64,000 nucleotides of DNA from Lagopus muta (GCF_023343835.1 NC_064437.1:24527001-24591000); one strand, 5' to 3'; counted from the stretch's first letter, positions 49,301-62,086 are shown. The notes: generated from the letters alone by a model not told the origin. A program made the numbers and translations.

Positions 49301-52300
49301 AGCTCATGGCAAGAGACATCTCCCAGAGCAGTGTGCCCTTGGGTCAGGGCTTGTGAGCACGGCAGGCAGCAGGAAAGGGGAGCTCAAGCCTGGTTTACAG
49401 CAGGGGTTTGCAAAAGCAAGAGGAAGGATCGTATATAGCATGTTCCCTTGGGTGCTCGGGGAGAAAAAGCAGTGGCTGCAACTTGCTAGGTTCTGGCATT
49501 CTTTTCCTATTCAGTGCTGGATTAGCAATGGCTCCCAGGGAACTGGAGCTCTGTAGTCTGCAGAGCGTGTGTGCATGATGTGAGTAACAGAGGAGAAATC
49601 CCCCCGCTGTACCCGTGCCCAGGAGGTGCAGTTCTGGTCAGCCAGACGGAGATTCCTTTTGACAGGCTGCCGCAGGGAGATGCACACAGTGGCATGTCTC
49701 ATTCTGCATCCCTTGGGGGGCTGGACACATAGCTTCTCATTTGTCCAGGATCCAGCAGGACAGTCTGTCCTCAACCCTTACTCACTTATCAATGAAGCAT
49801 CTGACACGGAAAACCTTGGCACTGAGTTTCCATTTTTATCTCACAGATTATTTTTTTTCTACAATGTTGTGAACCTGATGCTCTTCTGCCCAAATTTTAT
49901 TGTCCTCCTCCTCCTGTTGTCTACACCTTGCTGCTCTTCCTACACAGCATAGGAATATCCCTTCCTACTCCCAGTTCTCTCTAAGCCAGAACAGCATCAG
50001 CATGAGCTAGTGACAGGCACATAGCATTCATCAAAGCAACGCTAGGCAGCAGTGAGAGTGTACATATGCTTTGCAGAGCATTGTGACCTTGTCCCTTCAG
50101 CCCTGTCTGGTAAGGAATTACCTATAACCCCAGTTGGGGCTGTTCAGTATGGAGAGGAGAAGGCTCTGGGGAGACCTGGGAGTGGCCTTTCAGTGTCTAA
50201 AGGGACTGTGAGAAGGAAGGGAACAGACTCTTCAGCAGGGTCTGTGAGATAGGACAAGGAGAAATGGTTTCAAACTAAAAGAGGGGGGATTTAGACTGGA
50301 TATAAGGAAGAAGTTTATTACAACGAGAGCAGTGAGGCACTGGCACAGACTGCCCAGAGAGCTGTGGGTGCCCCATCCTTGCAGACAGACAAGGTCAGGC
50401 TGGAAGGGCTCTGAGCACTGATGGGCAACCTGATCTAGCAGAGATCTATCCTGTGATAGTTCTAAAGATATCGAACCAGAAAATGGTTTGAGTTGGAAGA
50501 GACCTTTAAAGATCAACTTGTTCCTACCCCCTGCCATAGGAAGGGACATCTCTGCCTACATCAATTTGCCCAAAGTTCCATCCAACCTGGGATGGGACAC
50601 CCACAGCTTCTCTGAGCAGCCTGTGCCTACCCACCTTCATGAAGGATTTAATACAGCTTATCATCCCCATGCTTTTTCCCCCGTTCCCTTTGGAACTGTA
50701 CTTCTCAGGTGCTCCATGTGTCTTCTAGCCTACTTCAAAAGGCTGACCCAACAGCAGATGTTCTCCTGTTCACATCACACAGCAACCCCCATGCTTCTCA
50801 GTTGAAATGAGCTTTGAAATGCAAATTCATCAGGGATGCTTCCTTGGTAGCCTTCATGTACAGGAGATGAAAGCCAACAACCGTGTCAAATGCCGGCTCA
50901 GGTCCTCCTGCCCTTCCCATTAGTTTAGCCACTGTCCCATGACAAACCTGTTGGCAGTGATTTAGCACTGTGCAGTGATGCAGGCTTCCACCTCTGTGCC
51001 TGAACTTCCAGCTGGAGGTACAGGCAGGCAGGAAGAGGCCAAAGGGTTGATCTGCAGAGCAGAGTGGCCTTCGGCCCAGGATGACCTCTCCTCCATCCAA
51101 GCTCTCCTCAGCAAGGTCCTCTCAGGTCTGCCCTGATTGTTTCCAGCTCCCCAAGGGCTTTGGGGAGGAGATGACAGGAATGTATTAAAAAAACCCATGG
51201 AGCTCAGCCAGATACTATTATTTATATATCCTCTGTCTAAACTTGCTTCAAAATAAAAAGGAGCTGATTGATGTGAGAGCATGTGGAGACCTCTTGGTCC
51301 CAGCTGCTGCTCTGCTCTCTGGGGCAGGGCTGAAGCCAAAGCCTTTCTCATCTCATCAATCACCACGTCCACTTGTTTGAGCAGATACTACGTTCTGCAG
51401 ATATTATATTTGCCATGCACAGCTGCTATTTTTGGCAAGTGGTTCTCTCTCAGTGCTGGGGCTGTTGCAGAGGAAAGGGAAAGTTCAGGACAGCGAATCA
51501 CAGCATCATAGACTGGCTGGAGGAGGAAGGGACCTTTAAGATCGTCCAGTTCTGACCCTTGCTGTGGGCAGGGTTGCCAAAGCACTTAATCAGGCACCAA
51601 TCTGGCTGCCCAGGGCCCCATCCAACCTGCCCTTGGGCACCTGCAGGGATGGGGCGCCCGTAAATTCTCTGGGCAGAAGGCAAGTGAAAGGGAAGACAGA
51701 ACTCTACAGGGACACACAGTGGAGATGGTGTCAAAACAGCTTGTTTGGGTGCTGGAATGATTAACATTAAGCATCCTACAGTCTGATGATTTACCAAATG
51801 GCAAAATCTCAGGGAACTGCTGCTTTTCCCCATTCATACTTAGTGAAATCTGTCAGTTCAGCTGTTAATGTCCTCTCCTTTTCCTCCTCTAAGGGCTCCT
51901 CTCTCCTTTGTCAAGTCTTCCACATAAGCACTATGAATGTTACAGGCATTAAATAGCAGAGTTTAGAATATCTGTGTATCTCTGGGTTTCAGGAACTGGA
52001 GTAGCTCAAAAACAGTCTTCTCTTGCTCCATATCTACCTATTCATAGAGGTGCTTGGAGCAGCCAGGGGAAGCATGACTGACAGGTGCTAGCTTCCTAGA
52101 GGTGCCTTTGGACACTCCATTCTGCAGGCTTCTCAAGGGCTGACGTTGCCTTACTGCTTTGGTTTTGAACCCACAATTTGTGCTCAGCAGTGCCCTTGGA
52201 TGAGAGCCCTCCTTTGCCCACAGCTGCAGCCCCAAACCTTTCTACAAGTGCGTTAATGACTGGGTGTGATACAGCTATTTCTCACCCTCCCAGGGCTGAC

Positions 52301-55300
52301 AGGAAGAAGGCAGTGTAGCTGAGGTGGAGACATTCCAGTTTCAGCTGCTGGGTGCTGTGCCACAGCAGCTCTTTGCAATGCAGAGTGCTGATGGAGCAGT
52401 TAGCATTGCCAAGCCTGTCAGTGAGGAATCTTCATAAAGCCTAAAGCAGAGAGTAATAGCCTGGAGCTTGGTCCTATCTGGCCATGCATCTTCTCTGCTG
52501 GTCCCTCTGAGGATCCAGGCAGTCAGATATCTCCCCTGCCTTGGGCTGTTGGCTGCTGTTTGACACTTGGAGCAGTTCGTTGGGTGAGGTGGAGCTCACC
52601 CCTTGCAGCAGTGCAGGAGGAGATCCAGGCTTGCAAACCCTGTCAGCCTTTGTCCATCTCAGCCAATATCCACTCCCATCGTTCTTTCCCTGAGCCTGAC
52701 CTTGCTGAGTGCTCTCCCGACTCCATCAGTATTTATAGATGCTTCCTTGGAAGCAGCCAAGGCTGACTGGGGAGGTTTCCAGTCATGAGCTACAACTATT
52801 CAGACCCTACTGGAAAAGTTAGAGACGTGTTACTGGAAAAAAAAACAGGAGCCAAATTTATCCTTCAGCTTAGCAAAAGAGAAAGGGTGTGTGTAAAGCC
52901 TTCAGTTAGTTCTACTCTGCTCGTGCCATTCAGGGAAAGGAAATAAAAAACAATAGCTGTGTCCATAAATACACCCAGCTGGGGTTTAAGAGCGCATTGA
53001 TGCCTAATAAATCTCTCAACGTTTCTATTCTGCCCCAGCTGAGTCAGATTACATTACTGGAATGTCACAATTGCTGAGCATTAGCAAGTGATAAGAACAC
53101 TTTTACTGCTGACTAGACGAGTAGTAATTACGCTATGTCCTTTCCCTCTCTCCTTTATTGTAGCTGTAACAGTTGTGCTCTCCAAGATCCTTCCTCTGTG
53201 TGAGTGGGAACTAAAAATATGTCATAAGGCAATAAAGCAAAGTGATGGGGAACGTCAGAGACGAGTCCACACGTGCTCTATTTTATTAAAGGCTTTTCTT
53301 AGTGCCCCACTTTGTAACATCCCGTCATTAATGTGGACAAGGTGGTGTGGAAACAGGTTGCCTCATTCAAGCTTCAAGTGTGTCCAGAAAAAGCAGGGAG
53401 CTGTGTGGGGTCTGGAGCACAGTGTGATGGGGAGCAGCTGAGGAAATGGCATGAGGCAGTGTGGAGAAGAGGAGCTCAGGGAAGACCTTGCTGTTCTCTA
53501 CAGCTCCTAAAAGGAGGCTGTGGTGAGATGGGTCAGCCTCTGCTCCTGGTAACAGTGATAGGAGGAGAGGTGATGGCATCAAGTTGTGCCAAGAGAAGTT
53601 TAGGTTGGGTATGAGGAAAAATTTCTCAGAAGAACCCTGGAGGAGTTCAAGAACTGTGGAGATGTGGCACTGAGGAACGTGAGCTGGAGCAGTCACAGGT
53701 TGGACTAGATGATCTCAGTGGTCTTTCCAATCTTAATGATTCCATGGTTGTTTCAAATTTCAAAGGTTTGATATGTCAGTGCCAAAGAAAGCATTTTGCT
53801 ATGTTGGCTGGCAAAAACTAAGTTTTCATTAATCACAGTGAATAATGCTTGGCTTCACATGGCATCACTCTTGATGATGGATAATGAGATCATGGACTGT
53901 GCTGTCACACAGCTATGAGAATGGCCTCGGTTGGGCAGGAGCAGATGGAGGGATGCTGTAGGATTGTTCCCAGCTTGCTTTCTCCTCCCGCTGTAACTCC
54001 CCTTGTATTCCTTGCAGATGGGCTGGCTGCCTTCCGTGCTTTCCTGAAGACTGAGTTCAGTGAGGAGAACCTGGAGTTTTGGCTGGCCTGCGAAGACTTC
54101 AAGAAGACCCGCTCAGCAGCCAAGCTGGCTGCCAAGGCACAACGCATCTTTGAGGAGTTCATTGACGTTCAGGCTCCCCGTGAGGTTGGTAGGCAGAGCT
54201 GCCCTTCAGCAGGGAATGGGTCCTGTCCCCCTGATGGAACTGCAGGGCCTGGGGGATCTTCCTTCCCCTGGAGGTGATGAGGAGGAGGGGGTAAAGAGGA
54301 GAAATCTTCCTGTTACAGGAAAGCCTCCTGCCTGCTCCAATGCCTCTGCTTGCAGTGACTCATCCCCTGGTGAGGGCAACTGATTTGATGATGCTAAATT
54401 AGTCATTGCCAATGAGTTCGCTGGCAATTGCAACTTACATTTCCTAACCTCACCAGCTTCCTAGGAGATCCTCCCCACCAACTTTACTACCGCTCCCTAG
54501 GCAGGCAGTTGGGCTCACTCCTCACAGGACATTGTGTCTAGAAGCATCCCACCAATGACTAACTTGTTGACTCTCCAGGGAAGAGTGTTTATCTGCTGAC
54601 TAACTCCAAATTCAATCAGACCTCCTGAAAAGATGCGAGCAGGAGCTCAGAGCTGAACAAAAAGTGCAGTCACCACCTGAAGCCTGGCATTGTTCAGCAC
54701 TCTTCAATGTACTGACAGGCTGATGCGGCTGTCAGATCCTGTGTCGTGATGTTGCTTTGTGGTACTGTATTCATAATGCAGTGCTTGCAGCACTGCTCTC
54801 CCACAGCAGTCTTCTTGCACGTGTGCTTGTCATCATACGGGTGCTGCAAGGGATCAGAGAATCACAGAATAGCTTTAAAGGTCATCCAGTTCAAACCCCT
54901 GCCATGGGCTGGCTGCCCATCAACTCAGGCTGCCGAGGGCCCATCCACGGCCTGGGGGATTTCCAGGGATGGGGCAGGGCTCATCCTAAGAAGGCTCTCA
55001 CAACCCCATCTGTGCACTGACAAGGCCATTGCAAGGCCACCGATGGCACCAGGTGGTGTGGACATCTCAGGGTGCAGTGCCCTCAGTGAGCATCTTCCTG
55101 CTGGGAGATTCACAGTTCTGCAGGGCTGTTTCTGGGTTAGAAACGTGAGTGCAGGTTGGATGAGGTCCTTCCTAAAATCGAGTCCTTTTGTCATAATTCT
55201 GGCTTGCTAGTGACTCTCAAGTGGCAGAGGGAGCTGATCTGTTCTGCTGCCATCAGTGTTACAGCAGGCAGCTTTACTTTTGAGACAGCTTTAAGTCTGG

Positions 55301-56115
55301 GCGCTCGTTAATAATGACAAATAACATCTTAGCAGCCAGGTTTTCAATACTAACCCTAAGAAATGCTGACGGCTTGCTAGCAAAAGAAAACAGGAAAGCT
55401 CTTGTTGTTGGCTTCACAAACACACTGCAGTCATAACACGAGGGCTGTTTATTTTTTAAAGTCCCATTTCAAGGCATTGTAATATCACGCTGTTATGGGA
55501 AAATTCAAACAATTTATTTTATAACAACATAGCTGAATAAGAGTATGCTGATAGATTAAACCCAGCTAAAAGTTCACTCTCCATCCTATTGGGCATGTGA
55601 GGAAAAAGAGGGAATAGAGAATTCTTGGGCAGCAGGAGATATGTATGTTAGACTGAGCAGGCATTTGTAGGATATTTGCTATGTAAACTCATTAAGAGAC
55701 TGAATAAAAGCAACTTGAGGTCAGAAACACTTAGGTCAGTATGTATCTTCTTCAACTATTCCAAGTTTGGGGCAGGATTTGTAACTCTGGGTCACTAAGC
55801 CCACAGAGTTTGGGGGGCTGTTGAGACTTGTTCAAGAATAAGTGCTTGGTTGTTCTGCTTGGTTGCTCTGCTGCTGAGACAAAACATGCATTTTTTTAGC
55901 AGCACCCAAAACTCTCCTGTTGCTTTTCCCAGGTGAACATTGACTTCCAGACACGGGAGCTGACAAGAAGGAACATGCAGGAGCCCTCCCTTTCCTGCTT
56001 TGACCAAGCCCAGGGAAAAGTGCACAGCCTGATGGAAAAAGACTCATACCCCAGGTTCCTGAGATCCAAAATCTACACAGACCTGCTGTCTCAAACCCAG
56101 AGGAGGCTCAGCTAG
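44189..56115 (+). CDS. RGS8: Regulator of G-protein signalling 8
   Basis: R4-family RGS protein that accelerates GTP hydrolysis by Gi/o and Gq alpha subunits; it is neuronal in mammals. Exons are 44189-44223 (start exon), 46311-46412, 47167-47231, 54018-54184 and 55933-56115, phases closing, about 183 aa and TAG (human short isoform 180). The N-terminal segment [20 protein letters not shown] holds a Cys in the region R4 proteins use for membrane association. Then come [20 protein letters not shown] and the RGS domain from about residue 60 to 175. The domain shows [58 protein letters not shown] and [14 protein letters not shown]. It ends [18 protein letters not shown] and the QRRLS terminus separate RGS8 from RGS16, RGS4 and RGS5. 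The exon 5 donor (gttggt) is weak. The exact N-terminus is the least certain part. Confidence 0.92.
46413..47166 (+). other. RGS8: RGS8 intron 3
   Basis: 754 bp with a small CR1-like piece at 46505-46565 and otherwise unremarkable sequence. Confidence 0.5.
46505..46565 (-). mobile_element. Short CR1 fragment
   Basis: ggctgcccagccccatccaa, then ccatccttggacacctccag and ggatggggg, the usual reversed CR1 internal segment without a 3' tail. Confidence 0.5.
47498..47625 (-). mobile_element. CR1 3' fragment
   Basis: atagaatcgttcaggttgga, then aaaggcctttaagatcatc and aggcccaaccc, a reversed CR1 tail. Confidence 0.8.
47650..48260. promoter_or_regulatory. Candidate intronic regulatory block
   Basis: Repeat-free AT-rich DNA with an exact octamer ATTTGCAT at 48065-48072, a near-octamer near 47808 (ttatgcaaac) and several TAAT homeodomain-type cores. 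Function is inferred from composition and motifs only. Confidence 0.25.
50125..50455 (+). mobile_element. CR1 3' fragment
   Basis: One of the longer CR1 pieces here: cagtatggagaggagaaggc, ggggagacctgggagtggcc, ttcaaactaaaagagggggg, ggatataaggaagaagttta, cccagagagctgtgggtgcc and gcagacagacaaggtcaggc. Confidence 0.9.
50465..50650 (-). mobile_element. CR1 3' fragment, inverted relative to neighbour
   Basis: Reversed tail aaatggtttgagttggaaga, gacctttaaagatcaac, then catccaacctgggatgggac. It abuts the plus-strand copy 3' end to 3' end. Confidence 0.8.
51495..51665 (-). mobile_element. CR1 3' fragment
   Basis: aatcacagcatcatagactg, gaagggacctttaagatcgt, ctggctgcccagggccccat and cctgcagggatggggcgccc. 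Confidence 0.85.
53425..53755 (+). mobile_element. CR1 3' fragment
   Basis: aagtttaggttgggtatgag, aaaaatttct, ctggagcagtcacaggttgg, actagatgatctcagtggtc and tttccaatcttaatgattcc. The 3' end is intact; the 5' limit is approximate. It lies about 260 bp before the RGS8 exon at 54018. Confidence 0.82.
54185..55932 (+). other. RGS8: RGS8 intron 5
   Basis: 1.75 kb with one CR1 fragment at 54853-55000 and a repeat-free AT-rich stretch at 55260-55700. The donor is gttggt and the acceptor gcttttcccag. Confidence 0.55.
54853..55000 (-). mobile_element. CR1 3' fragment
   Basis: gatcagagaatcacagaata, gctttaaaggtcatccagtt, ccatgggctggctgccca and ttccagggatggggc, reversed CR1 with its tail. Confidence 0.8.
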
Positions 56116-59100
56116 AACAGCAACGGAACCCGTGTGCTTCCCACAACAGCAACAACCCATCTCTAAGTGTTCCATGGGGTTAAAGGCAGTGGGAATGAGA
56201 GAGGAGGGAGGAAGGGAAGGGGAGTCTTCCGAAGTGTGACCCTGACATGGTGTCAAGACTTTTTGAGTTTCTGTGCTTTTTTTTGGTTAGCAGTAGCACC
56301 TTGCGGCTGTTGCACATGATGCTATCCTCTCTGGTCATGGGGACTGAGGCTGTGGGGAGGGAGACAGAAGACAACGGCACATGAGTCGTGCTGCTTCCCA
56401 GGGTGGAAACCATCAGCAAACTCAGCACCCTTCCCGTTGTGCTTGCACACTCTGTGATACAACCTCCACTCCGGACCCCTCGTATGCTTATCTTCATGGG
56501 ATGGAGGCTGAGTGTTGTCTTCATGCTGCTGCCAAGGAGCAGAGTGTTTCTCACGAGGAAGGTTATCCCAAAAGCTCCTGCTAGACCCAGTCCTCTAAGG
56601 CAAATGATTGCTTTTCATTGCTATTATTTGTTTGTACTGTAGTTCAGCCTCAGGACTCCTGTCGCCGTTCAGGCTCCGTTGTGCTAGGCACCATACCAGA
56701 ACCCAGCACAAAGAGCACCAGGGACATACATGGCCTTGGTGGCTTCTTCTACCAGCTTTTGGGAAAGGGTAGGAAGAAGGGATATCCCATCTGCCCCATA
56801 CTGAGGTGTAAGAGAAGCACAAGACCCCTCTACCATGCCAGATATCATTTCTCATGGTAGTACCTGACCAAGCTCATGGCAGGGAGAGGTGACATGAAAA
56901 CCACAATCTTATTTTTGCTCTTGACTGTTGTTGTTACCTACTGAATGTCCACTGTGGGCTCGATGCAATGCAAAGAAATCCTAAAGACGCAGATTCTGCT
57001 GCATGAAGCTTGCATACAAACAGTGAGCAGGACGGCCATGCGGGCTCAAAGTGGTGTGCAAGGTGTGTTTTGGCCCTGCTCCATGGCCCAGATAACAGCT
57101 GCAGGAGGCTCTGCAGATGTCGGTTGTGTAACCACACCTCTGTGCTGTGCAGAGATGCTGACTGCCTACATGGCTTTGCTTTCCCAGCTTATCAGCTGTC
57201 ACATTCCTGCAGTGTTGTCTGGTGGGGAAGCAGATCGACAGCCTGTCTGTGGACTTAAGCCTGCAGACCAGAGGTCTGTTTTCTTGGTTTTATGAAGGTC
57301 TGGATGGTAACCTCATGCAGCTTTCCATTCTGTCGTTTATCAGAGGCTGTAAAGTTCCATTCTAGTTTAGGGTGGTAGGTAGGTCTGATGCTTCAGATGA
57401 TCAAGGTTTAAATGTAATGTGGTGTAAGCTGGGTAGACTAAATTCTGAAGCTATACATCATGCTTGGATTTAGGTGCACAGAGTCTGCTTGGATGCTAGA
57501 AGTCAACAGTATGTACAATAGGTAGTAAAGAGGTGTTGAGGGGTTTTGTAGGGACAGATAGGTGCAGATCATGATAGGGATGATTAATGCCAGATACCCT
57601 GGGTGTGGCAGGAGGAGGTGAGGTGAGCTGCCTGCTATTGCTTCTCCTAAAGCTGGTACACCTCCGAGTGGGCTTGGCTGATGCTGACCTCTAGTGCCAG
57701 CCAGATTTTCAGCCAAGTGCCCATTGCTGCCGTTGTCACAGACAGCCAGATGGGGAGGAACCAGCAGAACCATAAGTTTCTATCTAGGAATGAGGGCAAA
57801 AAGCTCAGAAGTGAGGTCAGTGCCCAGGCTTGCTGGCAGAGCAGCATCTCTCTGTGTGCTCCTCCAGACTCGGGGCTGGCATCCTCACCAGCATGTGCCA
57901 GAAAGCTTCAAAGTGGCCCAAACCCTGTGAAACCCCAGCTGTTCTCATTCTCCCATCCATCTGGGGAAGTGCTCTAAGCAGGCATTTTGTGATAGCCTTG
58001 CTGCAGCAAGTGATGGGATTTGTATCCCTGATGATGTAGGGAGTTTTTCCCCTTTACCTGGTGCCAGATAGCATCTCAAAAGGAAATGTCCCAGGGTGTA
58101 CAGTGAAGCAAAGGTATTCTCTGAGGTGTTTGAGCCTGGCATGGTTATTTTTGCTGCTGCTCTTACAATTTGTCTCTCTTGCAGGAAAGCAGCCTGGTTA
58201 TTTAAAGTAAATTTCTTTCCTTCTTTTTAATAAGGAATTGGCACCAGCTGCTGCTTTTATGCCAAATGTCAGTCTGAAGTGAATTAAAATAGGCAACTTC
58301 TATCTCTTCCTCTTAAACCAGGGGCTGATTAAGGAAATAGTGACAGAGCCAAAGCCCTGAAAAGCACTGAATGATGACTAAGCCTCACCGAGGACAAATA
58401 TCCTACCTTTGATTTGTCTCCCACTGAAGTGAAAGGAATATTCATATCTCACAAACCCCCTTTTCCCTCTCCATAGGCACACACCTCCAAAAACTCAGTC
58501 CTGTTTCAAGTCATGTCAGAGTGCCATCACATGAAAGGAAGGGAAAAAAACAACAGTGCCAGTCAAGTCATCTCTGTTGACTCTGCTTGTGCTGGTGTGT
58601 ATGCAGGCAGCCCTCAAGTCCTTTGGCAGCAAAGGAAGGGTTTACAAATGGCCTTTCCTCACTTTATAGACTGCAGACCCAAAATCCAGGTGGGGATGCA
58701 GAAACCCAAATCTGCTCCAATTTCCTTTCTCCTGCTGTGGCTGCCAGCCAGGCTGGGGATTACTTCCATCCATTTTACGTGTCAGTGCTCTGATGGGTCC
58801 CTGCTCTCCACGCTGTGAGAGCGTGAAGGGCAAAGTCCCATGAGTTAAGCACAGGAGGGAAATGGGGGTGTAGGTGGGTGAGAGTGCATGTCAATTTGTG
58901 TCTGTGTTACCTTGTGTCTCCTTTTATAGAAGCTTTTCTGAGACATAAATCTGCATGATAAAATAGGAGAATTAGGCATAAACAACAGACAGTGAGATTT
59001 TAGTGGTGTTATGTTTTCCTCTTGTGTAGGTTTGACTAGTAATAGGAGATGTAAACTCTGCTAGGCTTCCAGTTACCCATAAGAGCACCTGTATCAAACT

Positions 59101-59830
59101 GAACTGAATGTTCACCGATAGACACAAAACCAAAATGTTTACAGCATTCAGAGCAATAGCAAAGCATACCTCATGCCAGCCCTGGAGTGCCTCTCGCTCA
59201 TCACTGCAACTCTCCCCTGTGGGCCTCCAGCTTCTCCCCCAAGCCCCTCTCTGGTTCTCAGTCCTGTCCCTGTGGCCATCCCTCCTCTTCCTCACCCTCA
59301 CCTGAAGCACTCCTGTCCATGCCCTTCCCCTCCACCAGCACAAGCCTGGGTCACACTGCCTCTTGTTTGCATACCCTCTGTACCCATGTCCATTTTTCCT
59401 TTCCTTCACTGGATGCTTGTCTTGCCTACACACCTACAGAGCTCCGAGTAGCTGTTCCTTGCGCATTATATAAGAAGAAAATGCTCCCCATCATTTATGC
59501 ATCATCTTTCATCCCTGGGGCTGCTGCAGTTTTCTCATGTCTCAGTGCGGTGTAGCTCTGGCATCGAAGCATTTTGATCCTAGAGTTGGAACGAACCCAC
59601 ATGTTGCTGCTAGACCAGAAAGCTTTTCCCATCTGTGCACCCCCTGGGCTTTTCTCATCCCTGTGCCATGCTGTGTGCCCACTCGTGCTCCACGTGCTGC
59701 TGGGTGAGATGGAGCTGGGCTGCACTTGGTGCTCGCTGCTGGGCTGCTCCAGCACGGCTGCAGCTGTTTCCTCTGAGCTTCCTGATTAAACAAAACAGAG
59801 TGTAAATAAAGGTGTATTTGCTCAGTGAAC
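56116..59830 (+). other. RGS8: RGS8 3' untranslated region and/or downstream DNA
   Basis: Non-coding. The first canonical polyadenylation hexamer I found after the stop codon is AATAAA at 59805, with ATTAAA at 59785. This would imply a 3'UTR of about 3.7 kb unless a variant signal is used earlier. I see no CR1 copy in this block, in contrast to the flanks. Confidence 0.35.
59805..59810 (+). terminator. RGS8: Candidate RGS8 polyadenylation signal
   Basis: AATAAA, with ATTAAA 20 bp upstream and a GT/T-rich stretch 30 bp downstream (tcggttgttctgctctgtgc). Other hexamers follow at 60854-60859 and, inside a CR1 copy, near 61153. Confidence 0.4.
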
Positions 59831-60974
59831 TCGGTTGTTCTGCTCTGTGCTTCCTTTTGGCTTTACTGGAAGGATGCTTCTCTGGTTTGATGCTCCAGTA
59901 AATTCAGTGGGAGTTCAGGGAAATGAGTGGATGGGAGGGAGGTGGCAGAAGGGATGAACTTAATGCAGAAAAAACAGAGCTTTGCTGGCAAAAGGGCACA
60001 GGAAACCAGGCAGTGCCTACTTCTGGAGCACCTGGTGCCTCCTGCAGCCCATTGCTGATACTGAACCTGCAGCACAGCAGATCTGGAGCTGATCAGCTTT
60101 GCACTCAGAGTGCAGTTAGTAGTGCTGCCCTGGAAGAAATGTTTTTATGCTTCTCTACCAGTGCCCAGCTGAAAAGTAATGGGGGGAAGGAGGCATTTTG
60201 TGTTGTTTATGCAGCCCTCTGTGGGATGCTGGTAATTAAAGAGATCTCCCTGGGGTGGGTCCCTTTCTCTTAATTACCACGACTGAAGCATATCTTCCCA
60301 TCTCTCTACAAGAAAAACCCATCAGACACTCAGAGTTCAGACTTCTCCTTTAGTTCTATCTTCTTTGGGTTGACAGCCTCAAGGACCTGACCCCATCACC
60401 AAGCAAGGAGTGGTGTAAGGTGTGTGGAGGCATCACTGCGTGTGGCTCAGAGGAGATGTGGAGGGGAATGAATGTATGGGGTGACTTCAGAATAGGGCAG
60501 AAGAACTCTTTTCAGGTACAACAAAAAGAGCAATGTTTTTATTTTAATAAGTCCTGATGCTGTAACTGTCTCCTCTGTGTCTGGGAGCTGCGGTGCCACT
60601 GGGTGATGGAGCTGCTTGGGCAGGACATGGGGGTTCAGCCTGATTCCTTCCCTATGGGGAAGGTGTGGGCTTGGGTTCAGTTGGACCTTCCCTATCTATT
60701 AACTGCTTATTAGCTTCTAGGGTCACCTCCCTCATTAGCTGGAGGAACTCCTCACCCCATCAGCTGTCTGAACAGACCACATCCCCACTGAGCCACATCA
60801 CCGCACTGTGATGCATTGTTCACCTTTACTGTATGGACATCATGAGGATGTGAAATAAACAGCCTGAGAACTACCTGCCTTGTTGTGCCTGTGTGTCTGG
60901 AAAAGCTGTCAGGTTGGATGCATCCTGCTGTCCTACAGGTCACGCTGCCTTATGGCCATTGGGAAGGAATGCAG

Positions 60975-61190
60975 AAGCATGGAGTCATTTAGGTTGGAGA
61001 AGACCTTGGGGGATCCCTGGGGACCCCCCACCCCATGCCCCTCACTGACCACGTCCCTCAGTGCCACATCTCCATGGTTCTGTGACACCTCAAGGGACGT
61101 TGACCCCTCCACTCCATGGGCAGCTGTGCCATTCCATCACTGCTCTTTGAGAGAATAAATGTTTCCTGATATCCCTCCCTGCCCACAGGT
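60975..61190 (-). mobile_element. CR1 3' fragment
   Basis: gcatggagtcatttaggttg, gagaagaccttgggggatcc, cactgaccacgtccctcagt and cagctgtgccattccatcac, then gagagaataaatgtttcctg. Confidence 0.75.
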
Positions 61191-61960
61191 GAGTGTTAGT
61201 TACATGGCCCATGCAGGGCTGCAGCCTCATTCAAAAAGAAAGCCTCAGCAAGCTTGTTTTTCTACAGGAATTGCTGCAGTGCAATTTATCACCCCCTCTG
61301 TTCTCTTCCTATCCCCACTTTGTTGACCCTAATGATCTTCTTTCATTGTTTTCTCCTTTCATCTGCAGCTCCTTTCCCTCTAAGCCTCTCCCTGAGCCAA
61401 ACTGATTTGCATGCATCCAAGGGGAGAATCTGCCATTAGTGCCGCTCTGTCTCTGCTCTCCGTTAGGATATATTTAGCATCTGCCTTTGTTGGTTTTTTT
61501 TTCATTTTTTTTTTCCCTTGCTGTTCAGTGTCTTTACAGAGCAGGTGCTGGGATCGGAAAGGGAAGATTAAAAATACCTGCTGTCAGATACCTCTCCCTA
61601 CACAGCTGTGCTTGCGTGCTGCACAAAGCGAGTGCAGGGGCAGAGTGGGTAACAGCTGCCCCTTGAAAACCCCATTTGTAATTCTAATTTTTAATGATTT
61701 TTTTTTTCTGTCTTTCAGTCATCCCTTTCCATGCTGCTATGAATTTCCAGAGCAATGATTCCCTCCAATGCTGTGTGTGAGGACAGAGTGCTTTTTTTTT
61801 GGCTGGTAATCCATCCAACACCCCTCTGTGCAGACACAGCCCTCGGGGCACGGCCTTCAGATATTAACCATCACGACTGCTGCTGCTCCCAGTCCGTAGG
61901 AAAGGAGTCTGGTGAATCAGCATCACCCTCCTGTGATGACTGGGACAGGCTGGTGCCATG

Positions 61961-62086
61961 CAAGCCCCACAAGAGGAAGAGAACATTTATAAAACCTCAG
62001 GAGGAGGGAAACCATAGAACCATCAGGGTTGGAAAAGATATCCAAGATTACCAAGTTCAGCCTTCAGCCTGACCTATGGAGACCCA
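61961..62086. repeat. Inverted duplication, left arm (126 bp)
   Basis: Reverse complement of 62994-63119 with about 10 mismatches in 126 positions and no gap, compared by eye. The inner part is a reversed CR1 tail (from about 62018). The outer 50 or so bases (from caagccccacaagaggaaga) do not look like CR1. Confidence 0.9.

Larger units (their letters stand above)
47232..54017 (+). other. RGS8: RGS8 intron 4
   Basis: 6.8-kb intron with CR1 fragments at 47498-47625, 50125-50455, 50465-50650, 51495-51665 and 53425-53755. Between them lie AT-rich, repeat-free stretches (47650-48700 and 52800-53290) that could be regulatory. No exon of another gene is recognised. Confidence 0.55.
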
